Assembly (NCBI RefSeq): GCF_000092025.1
Contig: NC_003063.2
Location: 558,001 to 622,000, forward strand
Origin: Agrobacterium fabrum str. C58
GTDB taxonomy: Bacteria > Pseudomonadota > Alphaproteobacteria > Rhizobiales > Rhizobiaceae
Direction of reading: 5' to 3'
DNA: 64,000 nt
The notes under the pieces are model-generated. The model was not told the DNA's origin and did not search any database. It saw nothing but the letters and a program-made list of their open reading frames with translations. Of the stretch, positions 21,312 through 30,124 are shown piece after piece (the first letter of the stretch is position 1; each line of letters opens with the position of its first letter). Made by a program: the position numbers and the translations under genes.

Positions 21312-22784
21312 CTACTCCTCCGAAAAATGCCGTTCGATGGCGCCGAGCGCGCCGTATTGGACGATGTCGCGATAGGCCGCCCGAAGCGCCGTAACGAACG
21401 CCTCGTCCGCCAGCCATTCAGGACCGAAAACGCGACGGAATGTTAAAAACCGGTCGATCACCGCATCCGGCTCCTCGCCGTTACCGGTCGGCACAGCCCA
21501 CTCCGCAAAGGCGGGATCGGCCATGACAATTGCTTCTCCCCGCTCGTTCAGCGTCGCGCAGGACCGTATCCACAGGGCGACGGCAAAAAGAGCCGCCGCA
21601 TCCGGCGCGCCTGCGGCACGCAGCTCCGCAAGTGGCGCGAGAATGCGTTGCGGCACTTTCTGGGAAGCGTCCGAAGCTATCTGGGCGGCGCGGTGGCGAA
21701 GTGCGGGGTTGGCAAAACGCTGACGCAGACCGGTGACATAATCCGGGCCGCTGACGGCAGGGCTCAATGTTGAACCCACCTCCCGCCAGTAACGATCGAT
21801 GTAACCACGCACCCGCGGATCGGCATAGATATCGGCGATCGTCTCAAGCCCGCTGCATTGGCCGATCGCTGCCATGGCAGTGTGAGCGCCATTCAGCATT
21901 CTGAGCTTCATATGCTCATAGGGCTCGACATCGTCTACGATTTCGGCACCCGACAGCTCGATGCCGGGGCGACCGTGCGGAAAGCGATCCTCGATCACCC
22001 AACGGAAATAAGGTTCCGCAATCACCGGCCAGGCATCCTCGCAGCCGAGACGTACCGTCACCCGTTCGCGGTCGGTGGCGGTAGTGGCGGGCACGATGCG
22101 GTCCACCATGACGCAGGGGCACGAGAGGTTTTCCGTGATGAACTCAGCGAGATCCTTATCGGTGAGACCAGCCATCTCCACCAGAAGACGGCGCAGGATG
22201 CGACCGTTGGACGGAAGATTGTCGCAGGAGAGCAAAGTCAGCGGCACAGCCCCGGCGACCCGCCGGCGCCTTGTCGCTTCCAGCAGAAAACCGAGCGCGG
22301 AGCGCGGCTTTTGCGGATGCGCCAGATCATGAACGACATCGGGATGATCACGAAGAAGCGTGCCCGCCGACAAATCGGCGAGGTAGCCCTTTTCCGTCAC
22401 CGTCAAAGTGACGATCCTGACCCGCGGATCGGTCATGGCCCGCAGCAGCCGCTCCGGATCTTCCGGCGCAACGATGGTCTCGAGGATGGAACCGACGATC
22501 CGCAACGTCTCGTTTTCACCGTCGCGCAAGCAGAAAGTGTAGAGATTGTCCTGCGGCGCAATCGCATCGCGGGTGTCCGGGCTGCGCAGCGAGGCCGCGA
22601 CGATACCCCAGCCGGTTTCGCCGCGCGCCAGGCAATCATCGATGAACACGGCCTGATGGGCACGGTGAAAAGCGCCGACGCCGAGATGGACGATGCCCGG
22701 TGTCACCGCTTCACGGTCATAGGTGGGCAAAAGCACGTCTTGCGGCAGATGGGAGAGTGCAAGGGAAGAAAGTCGATTGGTCAC
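21312..22784 (-). CDS. Mannitol dehydrogenase-family reductase, probable fructuronate reductase
   Basis: The 490-residue protein belongs to the polyol-specific long-chain dehydrogenases. It shows GIVHLGVGAFHRAHQA in the NAD-binding half and the catalytic K-x5-N-x2-H pattern in MKLRMLNGAHTAMA. Next to uxuA the likely reaction is D-fructuronate to D-mannonate (UxuB), though mannitol or arabinitol dehydrogenase cannot be excluded by sequence alone. The start is GTG 22784, supported by GGAG eight bases upstream. Confidence 0.85.
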   Translation of the reverse strand: MTNRLSSLALSHLPQDVLLPTYDREAVTPGIVHLGVGAFHRAHQAVFIDDCLARGETGWGIVAASLRSPDTRDAIAPQDNLYTFCLRDGENETLRIVGSILETIVAPEDPERLLRAMTDPRVRIVTLTVTEKGYLADLSAGTLLRDHPDVVHDLAHPQKPRSALGFLLEATRRRRVAGAVPLTLLSCDNLPSNGRILRRLLVEMAGLTDKDLAEFITENLSCPCVMVDRIVPATTATDRERVTVRLGCEDAWPVIAEPYFRWVIEDRFPHGRPGIELSGAEIVDDVEPYEHMKLRMLNGAHTAMAAIGQCSGLETIADIYADPRVRGYIDRYWREVGSTLSPAVSGPDYVTGLRQRFANPALRHRAAQIASDASQKVPQRILAPLAELRAAGAPDAAALFAVALWIRSCATLNERGEAIVMADPAFAEWAVPTGNGEEPDAVIDRFLTFRRVFGPEWLADEAFVTALRAAYRDIVQYGALGAIERHFSEE

Positions 22785-22801
22785 GTTATTATCTCCGTAT
22801 C

Positions 22802-23542
22802 TCAGCCGAATTGCAGGCCACCATTCATGTCAACGACAGTGCCGGTCATGAAGCCGGACAGCGGCGAGGCAAGGAAACGCACCGCATGCGCGACCTCTTC
22901 CGGCTGGCAGAAACGGCCGACGGGAATGGCTGCAAGCTGGCGCTGACGATCTTCCTCCGACAATTGCTCCATGATCATCGGCGAAACCACATAGGCCGGC
23001 GCGACCGCATTGGCAGTGATGCCGAAGGAGGCGAGTTCACGGGCGGAGGAGTAGGTGAGGCCGACCAGTGCCGATTTCGAGACCGAATAGGCCGTACCCG
23101 CCGTCAGTCCGCCGGATTTCCAGGCGTAGGAGGAGATGTTGATCAGTCGCCCCCAGCGGTTTTCCTTCATGGCGGGAACGACGGCCTGCGTCAGCAGCAG
23201 CGCGGCATCGAGATTGACGGCCATCAGCCTGTGCCATTCTTCGAGCGTGGTCGCGGCCAGCTTGTGCGGAGACAGCACACCGGCATTGTTGACGAGAATG
23301 TCGATGACCTTGAAACGGCCGGCTATATCCCTCATGACGGCCTGTAGCGCCGCCGCATCACCGAGATCGACGGCGACTGGATCGCAGGCACTGCCGAACC
23401 CCTTCGCGAGCGCTGTTACAGCCTCGATATCGCGATCGAAGGCGATCACCCTCGCCCCTTGCGCCACCAGCGCCGCAACCACGGCGCGGCCGATGCCGCC
23501 GCACGCGCCCGTTACGAGCGCGGTCTTGTGTTTCAGTTCCAT
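22802..23542 (-). CDS. Short-chain dehydrogenase/reductase
   Basis: The 246-residue SDR has the cofactor loop TGACGGIGRAV near residue 12, NNAG near residue 88, and the catalytic Ser and Tyr-x3-Lys in ISSYAWKSGGL and YSVSKSALVGL. The C-terminus MTGTVVDMNGGLQFG is usual for the family. It should oxidise or reduce a sugar or sugar acid in the same pathway as its neighbours. A GGAGGAG precedes ATG 23542. It is the second gene of the leftward operon, after the GntR regulator. Confidence 0.88.
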   Translation of the reverse strand: MELKHKTALVTGACGGIGRAVVAALVAQGARVIAFDRDIEAVTALAKGFGSACDPVAVDLGDAAALQAVMRDIAGRFKVIDILVNNAGVLSPHKLAATTLEEWHRLMAVNLDAALLLTQAVVPAMKENRWGRLINISSYAWKSGGLTAGTAYSVSKSALVGLTYSSARELASFGITANAVAPAYVVSPMIMEQLSEEDRQRQLAAIPVGRFCQPEEVAHAVRFLASPLSGFMTGTVVDMNGGLQFG

Positions 23543-23564
23543 TCTGTCTCCTCCACGTCCATTA

Positions 23565-24314
23565 TCAAATGGACAAATGCTTGCGCTCTTCCTCGGGCAG
23601 CTGTTCGTAGATCACGAAAACCATGTCCAGATGCGTCACCAGTGCCTTTTCCGCAGCGTTGGCATCGCCCCGGTCGAGGGCGTCGACAACGGCCAGATGC
23701 TCCTCGATCACGGCGGGCAGGCGCTCGGGTTTCGCCCAATAACGATGGAACCGCGAAAGCGTCACCTTGGCGGCGAGGATTGCCTGCCAGACGCCCTCGC
23801 GGCCGGAAAATGTGCCGAGCAGCCGGTGAAACGCCTCGTCAGCATGGAAAAAGCCGTTGGCGTCATTGGCGGCGATCACTCTTTCCTGTTCGGCGATGAC
23901 ATCGCGCATCGTGCGGCTCATCTCCTTCGTCCATTTCGGCGCAACCTCGCGCAGCAGCGCCACTTCGAGCGAACGGCGGATAAAATGGCTGTCCTGAATT
24001 TCACCGAGCCTGATCGGCGCAACGAAGCTGCCGAGTTGCGGATACACGTCCACAAGACCCTCTTCCGAGAGGCGCTGGATCGCGGCGCGTACCGGCGTGC
24101 GCGAAACGGAAAACTGACGGCAGATCGAATTTTCGCTGATCGGCGCGCCGGGCGCCAGGCGGACCTCGACAATCGCCTGACGCAGCGCCGCATGCACCTG
24201 ATCGGCGACCGGGCCATAACGATTGACCACAAGCTCCACGCTTTCGATTCCGGAGCCGGCGACCTCTTGATGACCGCCGCGCCCAATGAAACCGGCATTG
24301 GTGTTTTTCGTCAT
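23565..24314 (-). CDS. GntR-family (FadR branch) transcriptional regulator
   Basis: The 249-residue protein has an N-terminal winged helix at about residues 28-95, with the GntR signature ISENSICRQFSVSRTPVRAA, and an all-helical FCD ligand domain containing DEAFHRLLGTFSG. This branch usually senses sugar acids and represses the operon that breaks them down. It is the first gene of the leftward catabolic operon and faces the ABC importer across a 166-base gap that holds a 24-bp dyad. GGGGAG five bases before the ATG supports the start. Confidence 0.92.
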   Translation of the reverse strand: MTKNTNAGFIGRGGHQEVAGSGIESVELVVNRYGPVADQVHAALRQAIVEVRLAPGAPISENSICRQFSVSRTPVRAAIQRLSEEGLVDVYPQLGSFVAPIRLGEIQDSHFIRRSLEVALLREVAPKWTKEMSRTMRDVIAEQERVIAANDANGFFHADEAFHRLLGTFSGREGVWQAILAAKVTLSRFHRYWAKPERLPAVIEEHLAVVDALDRGDANAAEKALVTHLDMVFVIYEQLPEEERKHLSI

Positions 24315-24359
24315 GAACGCTCCCCTTCAAAAGGCCGCCGTGAAAATCTCATTGCTACT

Positions 24360-24383
24360 TGGATACAAGTATACTAGTGTCCA
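24360..24383. promoter_or_regulatory. Near-perfect 24-bp dyad, candidate GntR operator
   Basis: Bases 24360-24383 read TGGATAC, centre AAGTATACTA, GTGTCCA. Twenty of 24 positions match the reverse complement. The dyad sits alone in the gap between the regulator (start 24314) and the importer (start 24481), 46 bases from the regulator start, where a repressor of both directions would bind. That the GntR protein binds it is an inference. Confidence 0.6.
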
Positions 24384-24480
24384 TAGTGCTTACGCAAGTC
24401 GGCTGTTGGGAGAAAGAGCGATTAAGGGAGGGTTCCAGTCGCTTTTTGTGGATGCAGGCCGTTTCATGGAGGAAAAAAAC

Positions 24481-25506
24481 ATGACGTATTTCATGCGCAG
24501 CCTCGTCGCTGCCGCAATCATCGGCGCTGGAGCCTGCGGTGTTGCGCAGGCGGCGGATCAAAGCAAGATCGCTCTCGTTCCGGGTGGTCCGCATCCCTAT
24601 TTCGCCGCCTGGGAACAGGCTGGAAAGGACGCTGCTAAGGATTTCGGCTTGGCGGGCGCGGATTACAAGGTTCCGCAGAAATGGGAACTGGCACAGCAGA
24701 ACCAGCTTCTCGAAAGCCTTCTGAGCCAAGGGTATAACGGCTTCCTGATTTTCCCCGGCGATCCCGTTGGCGCGGTCTCCACGGCCGAGGAACTGACCGG
24801 CAACGGCGCGAACGTGATTGCCGGCGCTGGCTGCTTCAAAGACCCCTCACCTGCTGCCTTCTGCCTCGGCACGGATACCGGCAATTCGGCCTATCTCGGC
24901 ACCAAGGAACTGATCAAGGCGATGGGAAGTGGCAAAAAACGCATCGCCCATTTCACCGGCTTCCTTGTCGACCCCAACACCCAGCTTCGTATCGATGCCG
25001 TGAAGAAGGCGGCTGATGAAGCAGGCGCCGAGGTCGTTCAGGTCATCGCCGATATCGACGCGCCGGAGCCGGCCGAAGAAAAGATCAATGCCTACCTTGC
25101 CGCCCACGCCTCGGAAGTGGACGGCATCGTCACCACGGCATGGGTTCCGGCGGTCGTTGCTTCCAACGCGCTGCGCAAGATCGGCGACAAGCGCATCCAC
25201 ATGGTCGGCATCGACCACGATGAAGTGGTGCTGAAGGCGATCAAGGATGGTTTCGTTGACGGTACGATGCTGCAGAACCCCTACGGCCAGGGTTATGTCG
25301 GCTCCTTCGCTTTGAGCAAATTGCAGTCCGGCTGCAAGGTGAAGGCCGATGCACCGTTCAAATCCAACGCGCTGACGACCAAGTTCATCGATTCCGGCAC
25401 CGCCTATGTCGACGCCAGCAAGGTCGACAACTACGTTGATGCCATGCGCGCCGAGACCAAAAAGCTGCTCGCAAACTTCGATGCGACGTATCTGAGCTGC
25501 AAATAA
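24481..25506 (+). CDS. Sugar ABC transporter substrate-binding protein
   Basis: The 341-residue protein is a periplasmic-binding protein of the RbsB/XylF type (Peripla_BP_4). The signal peptide spans about residues 1-24 and ends VAQA. The mature start IALVPGGPHPYF and the hinge parts GFLIFPGDPVGAVSTAEEL and HMVGIDHDEVVLKAI fit the family. GGAGG eight bases before ATG 24481 supports the start; the frame extends upstream through the operator region. It delivers the substrate to the two permeases and ATPase encoded downstream. Confidence 0.92.
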   Translation: MTYFMRSLVAAAIIGAGACGVAQAADQSKIALVPGGPHPYFAAWEQAGKDAAKDFGLAGADYKVPQKWELAQQNQLLESLLSQGYNGFLIFPGDPVGAVSTAEELTGNGANVIAGAGCFKDPSPAAFCLGTDTGNSAYLGTKELIKAMGSGKKRIAHFTGFLVDPNTQLRIDAVKKAADEAGAEVVQVIADIDAPEPAEEKINAYLAAHASEVDGIVTTAWVPAVVASNALRKIGDKRIHMVGIDHDEVVLKAIKDGFVDGTMLQNPYGQGYVGSFALSKLQSGCKVKADAPFKSNALTTKFIDSGTAYVDASKVDNYVDAMRAETKKLLANFDATYLSCK

Positions 25507-25519
25507 GCAAGCCTTTTGC

Positions 25520-25581
25520 GGTTGCCGGGCGGCTGACGACCACGCCCGGCAACCAGCTCCGCCGGAAAAACGTCTTCCGGC
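25520..25581 (+). promoter_or_regulatory. Two tandem hairpins between binding protein and permease genes
   Basis: A 12-bp perfect stem (GGTTGCCGGGCG at 25520-25531 with its complement at 25543-25554) is followed by a 7-bp stem (GCCGGAA at 25561 with TTCCGGC ending at 25581). No T tract follows. Hairpins of this kind usually stabilise the binding-protein mRNA and lower expression of the membrane genes. Confidence 0.65.
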
Positions 25582-25645
25582 AGTAGCATCACGTCGAGGG
25601 CACCCGGAGAGGTGCCTCAGGCCGAACCAATACCGGAACAGTTTC

Positions 25646-26686
25646 ATGACCGTGAACGATAGTTTGCTCACAAAAGGCGTGCAGGATGCCGAGGAACGAA
25701 TGGGGTCCAGCCTTTCGCAGGGCCGTTTTTTCCTGACCAATGAATTCGGGCTCATTCTGCTGATCGTCGTCTTCGCCGTTAGTTTCGGCGTGGCGGCCGG
25801 CGGCTTCCTTTCGCCTTTCAACCTGTTCACGCTCGGCCGAAGTGCTGCGATCAACATCATGATCGGCCTGTCGATGATGGCGGTGATCGTGACCGGCGGC
25901 CTCAATCTCGCCGTTGGCGCGATCGGCGTTTCGGCGGCCATGGCCTGCGGTTATCTCATCGAGGTGCTTGGCGTGCCCTGGCCGCTCGCGCTCATCGGCG
26001 GCCTCGCCACAGGCGCAGCGCTCGGCTTCATCAACGGCTGGACCGTCATCCGTACGGGATTACACAGCTTCATCATCACACTCGCCACCATGAGCATCTT
26101 TTTCGGGGTGATGATCTTCCTGACGCGGGCCGAGGCCTATCGCGGCCTGCCGCCGATCTTCGCCGCCTTCGGAAAGATGAAGCTTGCGACCTATTTCTCG
26201 CCACTGCTTCTCGTCACGCTCGTAACCGCCCTTGCACTTTCCTTTCTCTACCGGCGCACGGTTCTCGGCCGCGAAATGCTGGCGTCAGGTGCGCGACCGG
26301 AAGCAGCGGAACTATCAGGCATTCGCGTCGACCGCATCTTCATCGCCTGTCACGTGCTGTCGGGCCTGCTTGCCGCGCTCGCAGCCCTGATGCTGGTGAC
26401 GCGCACCGGCGCGGCCATTCCTTCCATGGCCGGCCAGCTCGGGCAGGACTGGCTTTTGCCCGCCTTTCTTGGCCCCGTTCTCGGTGGCACGCTGTTGCAA
26501 GGCGGCAAGGTTTCGGTGCTTGGCACATGCCTCGGCGCACTTCTGGTCACCATGCTGACCAGCGGCCTGCTGCTTCTCCAGCTCGGTGAATTCTGGGTCC
26601 AGACATTTCTCGGCCTGCTGCTGTTGCTGGCGGTTTTGATGGACAAGGCGCGGGGAAGCTATCTCGCCCGGCGCAATCTGGCTTGA
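25646..26686 (+). CDS. Sugar ABC transporter permease (RbsC type), first
   Basis: The 346-residue inner-membrane protein has eight to ten hydrophobic helices and the BPD_transp_2 pattern: GLNLAVGAIGVSAAMACGYL early on and AAELSGIRVDRIF, the loop that touches the ATPase, near residue 220. It forms half of the channel of a ribose/xylose-type importer with the next gene. It follows the binding-protein gene by 139 bases that contain two hairpins, and ends ten bases before the second permease. Confidence 0.92.
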   Translation: MTVNDSLLTKGVQDAEERMGSSLSQGRFFLTNEFGLILLIVVFAVSFGVAAGGFLSPFNLFTLGRSAAINIMIGLSMMAVIVTGGLNLAVGAIGVSAAMACGYLIEVLGVPWPLALIGGLATGAALGFINGWTVIRTGLHSFIITLATMSIFFGVMIFLTRAEAYRGLPPIFAAFGKMKLATYFSPLLLVTLVTALALSFLYRRTVLGREMLASGARPEAAELSGIRVDRIFIACHVLSGLLAALAALMLVTRTGAAIPSMAGQLGQDWLLPAFLGPVLGGTLLQGGKVSVLGTCLGALLVTMLTSGLLLLQLGEFWVQTFLGLLLLLAVLMDKARGSYLARRNLA

Positions 26687-26696
26687 GGACTGGACG

Positions 26697-27674
26697 ATGA
26701 TAACCGACAACACCCTTCTACGCCTTGCCAGAACCGACTGGTTCGGCCCCCTGCTGGTCACGGTGATGGCAATCGTAGTGATCCGTGGCTTCAGCCCCAA
26801 CTTCCTGTCTTCCTTCAACATCCAGATTTTGCTTCTCGCCATCTCGGTCAATGCGCTCATCGCCTTTTCGCAGATGATCATCATCGCCATCGGCCAGATG
26901 AACCTCTCCGTGGGTGCTATCGGCGGCCTTGCGGCAATTTCCTTTGCGGGCCTGATGCAGGTCTGGGGCCTTCCGGCACCGGTGGCTGCCATTGCCGCAA
27001 TGCTGATCGGCATTGTCTGCGGCATGCTCAACGGCCTGCTGATCGCCATCACCGGCATATCCGCCTTCGTCATCACGCTGGCGACACTGTCGATCTACAA
27101 GGGCATCAACCTCGGCATCACCCGGGCGGAGCCTTTCTATGGCATACCCGAATCGGTGAAAGACTTCGGTTCGGCCCTCATTGTCGGGCCCGTGCCATGG
27201 CTTGCTGCCCCGACCATCATCGTCGCATTCGCCCTGTGGTTCATGCTGCGACGCCAGCCGATAGGCCGCTTCATCCTTGCCATCGGCGGCAACAGCCATG
27301 CGGCGGAGCTTTCCGGCATTTCGGTGCGCATGACGGTGATCGTGGCGCATGGCATTTCCGGCTTTCTGGCATCGGTTGCAGGCATCCTGCTCGTCTCCCG
27401 CCTGCAGATCGGCCAGCCTTCCATCGGTGACGACTGGCTCATCCTCTCCTTTGCCGCCCCCGTCATCGGCGGCGCGGTACTGGCGGGCGGCCATGTCAGC
27501 GTCGGGGCCACCCTGCTCGGCGTCGTCATCGTGGCCATCATCACGCAGGCGCTGGTGCTGTTCTCCATCGATCCGTTCCTCGTGCAGGTGGTGCTGGGCG
27601 CGATGATCCTCGCCGCCGTCGGCATCAACCGCCTGCGCGAAACGCATCTCGGCAAAAAGACAGGGAAGGCCTGA
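26697..27674 (+). CDS. Sugar ABC transporter permease (RbsC type), second
   Basis: The 325-residue protein is the partner permease. Family marks are MNLSVGAIGGLAAISFAG in the first third and SHAAELSGISVRMTVIVAHG, the ATPase-contact loop, near residue 200. Two separate permeases in one operon point to a heterodimeric channel. A GAGGA about ten bases before the ATG is the ribosome site. It is followed by the ATPase gene after four bases. Confidence 0.92.
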   Translation: MITDNTLLRLARTDWFGPLLVTVMAIVVIRGFSPNFLSSFNIQILLLAISVNALIAFSQMIIIAIGQMNLSVGAIGGLAAISFAGLMQVWGLPAPVAAIAAMLIGIVCGMLNGLLIAITGISAFVITLATLSIYKGINLGITRAEPFYGIPESVKDFGSALIVGPVPWLAAPTIIVAFALWFMLRRQPIGRFILAIGGNSHAAELSGISVRMTVIVAHGISGFLASVAGILLVSRLQIGQPSIGDDWLILSFAAPVIGGAVLAGGHVSVGATLLGVVIVAIITQALVLFSIDPFLVQVVLGAMILAAVGINRLRETHLGKKTGKA

Positions 27675-27678
27675 CATC

Positions 27679-29220
27679 ATGGACAAGCAACCCGTTTTTC
27701 AGGCACGAAACGTCGAAAAAGTATTTCCAGGCGTTCGGGCGCTCAAGGGCGTCAATCTTTCGCTGCAACCCGGCTCGATCCACGCCCTGCTTGGGGAAAA
27801 CGGTGCCGGCAAATCGACCCTGATCAAGGTCGTCACGGGTGTCCATCACCAAAGCAGCGGCCAGATCCTTGTTGATGGGCAGGCCGTGCGTTTCAGCAAT
27901 CCGCGCGAGGCGATTGCCCGCGGCATTGGTGTCGTCCATCAGGAACGCAACCTCATTCCGCGCTTTTCGATTGCCGAGAATATCCACATGGAAAAGCTCG
28001 GGGCGCATTATCTCAAACCCATCGACTACGCCGCGCTGAACCGCGATGCGCGCCGCTGGCTTGAGGCGCTCAATCTGGAAATCGATCCGGCAACGCCAGT
28101 ATCGGAGCTTTCCGTCGCGCAGATGCAGCTCGTGGAAATCGCCAAGGCGCTTTCCCTGCAAAGCCGTGTGCTGCTCCTCGACGAGCCGACGACATCCTTG
28201 ACGCCGAGCGAAACGGACAATCTCTTCCGCATTCTACGGCGCCTGCGCGATGACGGCGCAAGCCTTGTCTTCGTCAGCCACAAGCTGGAAGAGGTTCTGG
28301 ATATCTGCGACCGGGTCACGGTTCTGCGGGACGGCGAAAACGCCTGTGAAAGTCGGTCGATGGAAGGTCTCGGACGTCAGGATCTCGTGCGCCTGATGAT
28401 CGGACGCGCCGAAAGCGGCGGCGGCTGGCGCAAACGCGCGGTCGAACACAATCCGATGGTGCTGGAACTTGAGGGCGTATCGACCGCGATCGGTCATGGC
28501 GATGTCAGTCTGTCCGTGCGCAAGGGCGAGATCGTCGGCCTTTACGGGCTGGTCGGCGCCGGGCGCACCGAACTTGCAAAATCGATCATGGGCAAATTCG
28601 CGGTCACCTCTGGCAACGTGCGTGTTTCGGGCCGGCCCGCCCGCATCCGCTCCGTTGCCGAAGCGATCCACGACTACGGCGTGGGTTATGTCAGCGAAGA
28701 CCGCAAGGGCGATGGCCTCATTCTCCAGCACTCGGTTCTTGCCAATGCGGGCGTTCCCATCTGGCGCAAACTCTCGAATACGTTCGGCGTGCTTTCGGAT
28801 GGGCGCATCCGGGCGGCGGTAACGCCTTTCCTGAAAAAGCTGGAGGTGAAGACACCAAGCCTCAGCCAGACGGTCGGCAATCTGTCCGGCGGCAACCAGC
28901 AAAAAATCAGTGTCGCCAAATGGCTCGCCGCCGATGTCAAACTGCTGATCGTCGACGAACCCTCCGTCGGCATCGACATCAAGACCAAGGCCTATCTGCA
29001 TGATCTGCTGCGCGAGCTGGCAGATAACGGCACCGCCATTCTCGTCATTACCAGCGACATGCCGGAAATGGTGGCGCTGGCCGATCGCATCGTCGTGATG
29101 GACCAATACAGAGTGAAAGGCATCGTGGAAAACAATGGCGTCTATGCCGATATGAGCCACGACATCATGACTCTCATCCATCACTCTGAAGAGAGCGAAG
29201 CCCGCCTCCACCAGGCATAG
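27679..29220 (+). CDS. Sugar ABC transporter ATPase (RbsA/XylG type)
   Basis: The 513-residue protein is a tandem ATPase. The N-terminal half has Walker A GENGAGKST near residue 38, an ELSVAQMQLVEIAKAL signature and Walker B VLLLDEPTTSL. The C-terminal half has a degenerate Walker A (GLVGAGRTELAKS) but a good LSGGNQQKISVAKWL signature and LLIVDEPSVGIDI. This two-domain layout is standard for ribose, xylose and galactose importers. It is the last gene of the rightward operon. Confidence 0.95.
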   Translation: MDKQPVFQARNVEKVFPGVRALKGVNLSLQPGSIHALLGENGAGKSTLIKVVTGVHHQSSGQILVDGQAVRFSNPREAIARGIGVVHQERNLIPRFSIAENIHMEKLGAHYLKPIDYAALNRDARRWLEALNLEIDPATPVSELSVAQMQLVEIAKALSLQSRVLLLDEPTTSLTPSETDNLFRILRRLRDDGASLVFVSHKLEEVLDICDRVTVLRDGENACESRSMEGLGRQDLVRLMIGRAESGGGWRKRAVEHNPMVLELEGVSTAIGHGDVSLSVRKGEIVGLYGLVGAGRTELAKSIMGKFAVTSGNVRVSGRPARIRSVAEAIHDYGVGYVSEDRKGDGLILQHSVLANAGVPIWRKLSNTFGVLSDGRIRAAVTPFLKKLEVKTPSLSQTVGNLSGGNQQKISVAKWLAADVKLLIVDEPSVGIDIKTKAYLHDLLRELADNGTAILVITSDMPEMVALADRIVVMDQYRVKGIVENNGVYADMSHDIMTLIHHSEESEARLHQA

Positions 29221-29568
29221 GTCTCACCACTCCGAGCTTCCGCCTGCCCGAATGCTGATGGCATGTCTCATCATTGCAAGGTGAGACTGCCTTCGAGCGG
29301 CGAAAGCGGCCATGACTTTTTCCCGGCGACTGCGGTGCCGTGAAGGCGCATGTCTGGCCTGGAGTGCGATTTTGCCGTCGGCGCACTCACGAAACTTTGC
29401 TTGTTCATCCCGCCAACATTGCCGGGCTTTCATTTGCCAGACGCAGCGGACTGGATTAGACGAATCCCGTTACACCGTGGAACCGGCGACTTAATTTCGC
29501 CATCACGCCCGCCTTTTTGAAAGCCCGTCCGGGATATCTGCTTCTTTGCGAAGTTTGAGGAAAACAAC
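29221..29568. other. Gap between ABC ATPase and dsbB
   Basis: No convincing gene in 348 bases. GTCTCACC at 29221-29228 and GGTGAGAC at 29280-29287 are a perfect 8-base inverted repeat with a 51-base spacer, starting right after the ATPase stop. Short open frames here lack ribosome sites. Confidence 0.45.
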
Positions 29569-30084
29569 ATGGCCAATGCGACCACCGCCGACAATAGCCG
29601 CACGCTCGCCGCTCTCGGCGTCACGGCGGGAATGATCTTCACCGTCGGCTCCGCCCTCGGTTTCCAGCATATTGGCGGTTATACGCCCTGCGCGCTCTGC
29701 CTGTTGCAGCGCGATCCCTATTATTACGCGATTCCGCTGGGCATATTGGCCATTGCGACCAGCATCTTCAAACTGCCGACCCAGATCACCCGCCTACTTC
29801 TTGCCCTGATCGGCGTGGCGATGCTGATCGGCGCCGGGCTTGGCGTCTATCATGCCGGCGTGGAATGGGGTTTCTGGGCAGGCCCGATCACCTGCGCGAC
29901 CGGGGCTCCTTCCATCACCACCAATGCCGGCGATCTCCTGGGCAATTTGAACGCCATCAAGGCACCCTCCTGCAACGACGCCGCATTGCGGGTGCTCGGC
30001 CTTTCCTTTGCGGGCTGGAATGTCATCGCAAGCATCGCACTTGCGGCAGTCGCCTTTTTTGGCGCGAGCCGTAAAAGCCGGTAA
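29569..30084 (+). CDS. Disulfide bond formation protein B (DsbB)
   Basis: The 171-residue inner-membrane protein has four hydrophobic helices. The first redox pair is in PCALCLLQRDPYYYAI near residue 43 and the second pair is in the periplasmic loop (ITCATGAPS and APSCNDA), as in DsbB. It passes electrons from DsbA to quinone so that periplasmic disulfides can form. GAGG eight bases before the ATG supports the start. No dsbA lies in the window. Confidence 0.92.
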   Translation: MANATTADNSRTLAALGVTAGMIFTVGSALGFQHIGGYTPCALCLLQRDPYYYAIPLGILAIATSIFKLPTQITRLLLALIGVAMLIGAGLGVYHAGVEWGFWAGPITCATGAPSITTNAGDLLGNLNAIKAPSCNDAALRVLGLSFAGWNVIASIALAAVAFFGASRKSR

Positions 30085-30124
30085 GCGGAAAAACCGCGTC
30101 GCAGTCCTGAAGGATCAGGGCTGC
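30084..30124. terminator. Hairpins between convergent dsbB and HNH genes
   Basis: GCGG-AAAAA-CCGC at about 30085-30097 is followed by a 10-bp stem (GCAGTCCTGA at 30101-30110 with TCAGGGCTGC at 30115-30124, one G-T pair). The second stem overlaps the HNH stop. A shared two-way terminator is plausible, though no clean T tract follows. Confidence 0.45.

Noticed and set aside
29221..29287. 8-base inverted repeat after the ABC ATPase gene as a terminator
   Set aside because: The 51-base loop and lack of a T tract make it a poor terminator; noted only as part of the gap.
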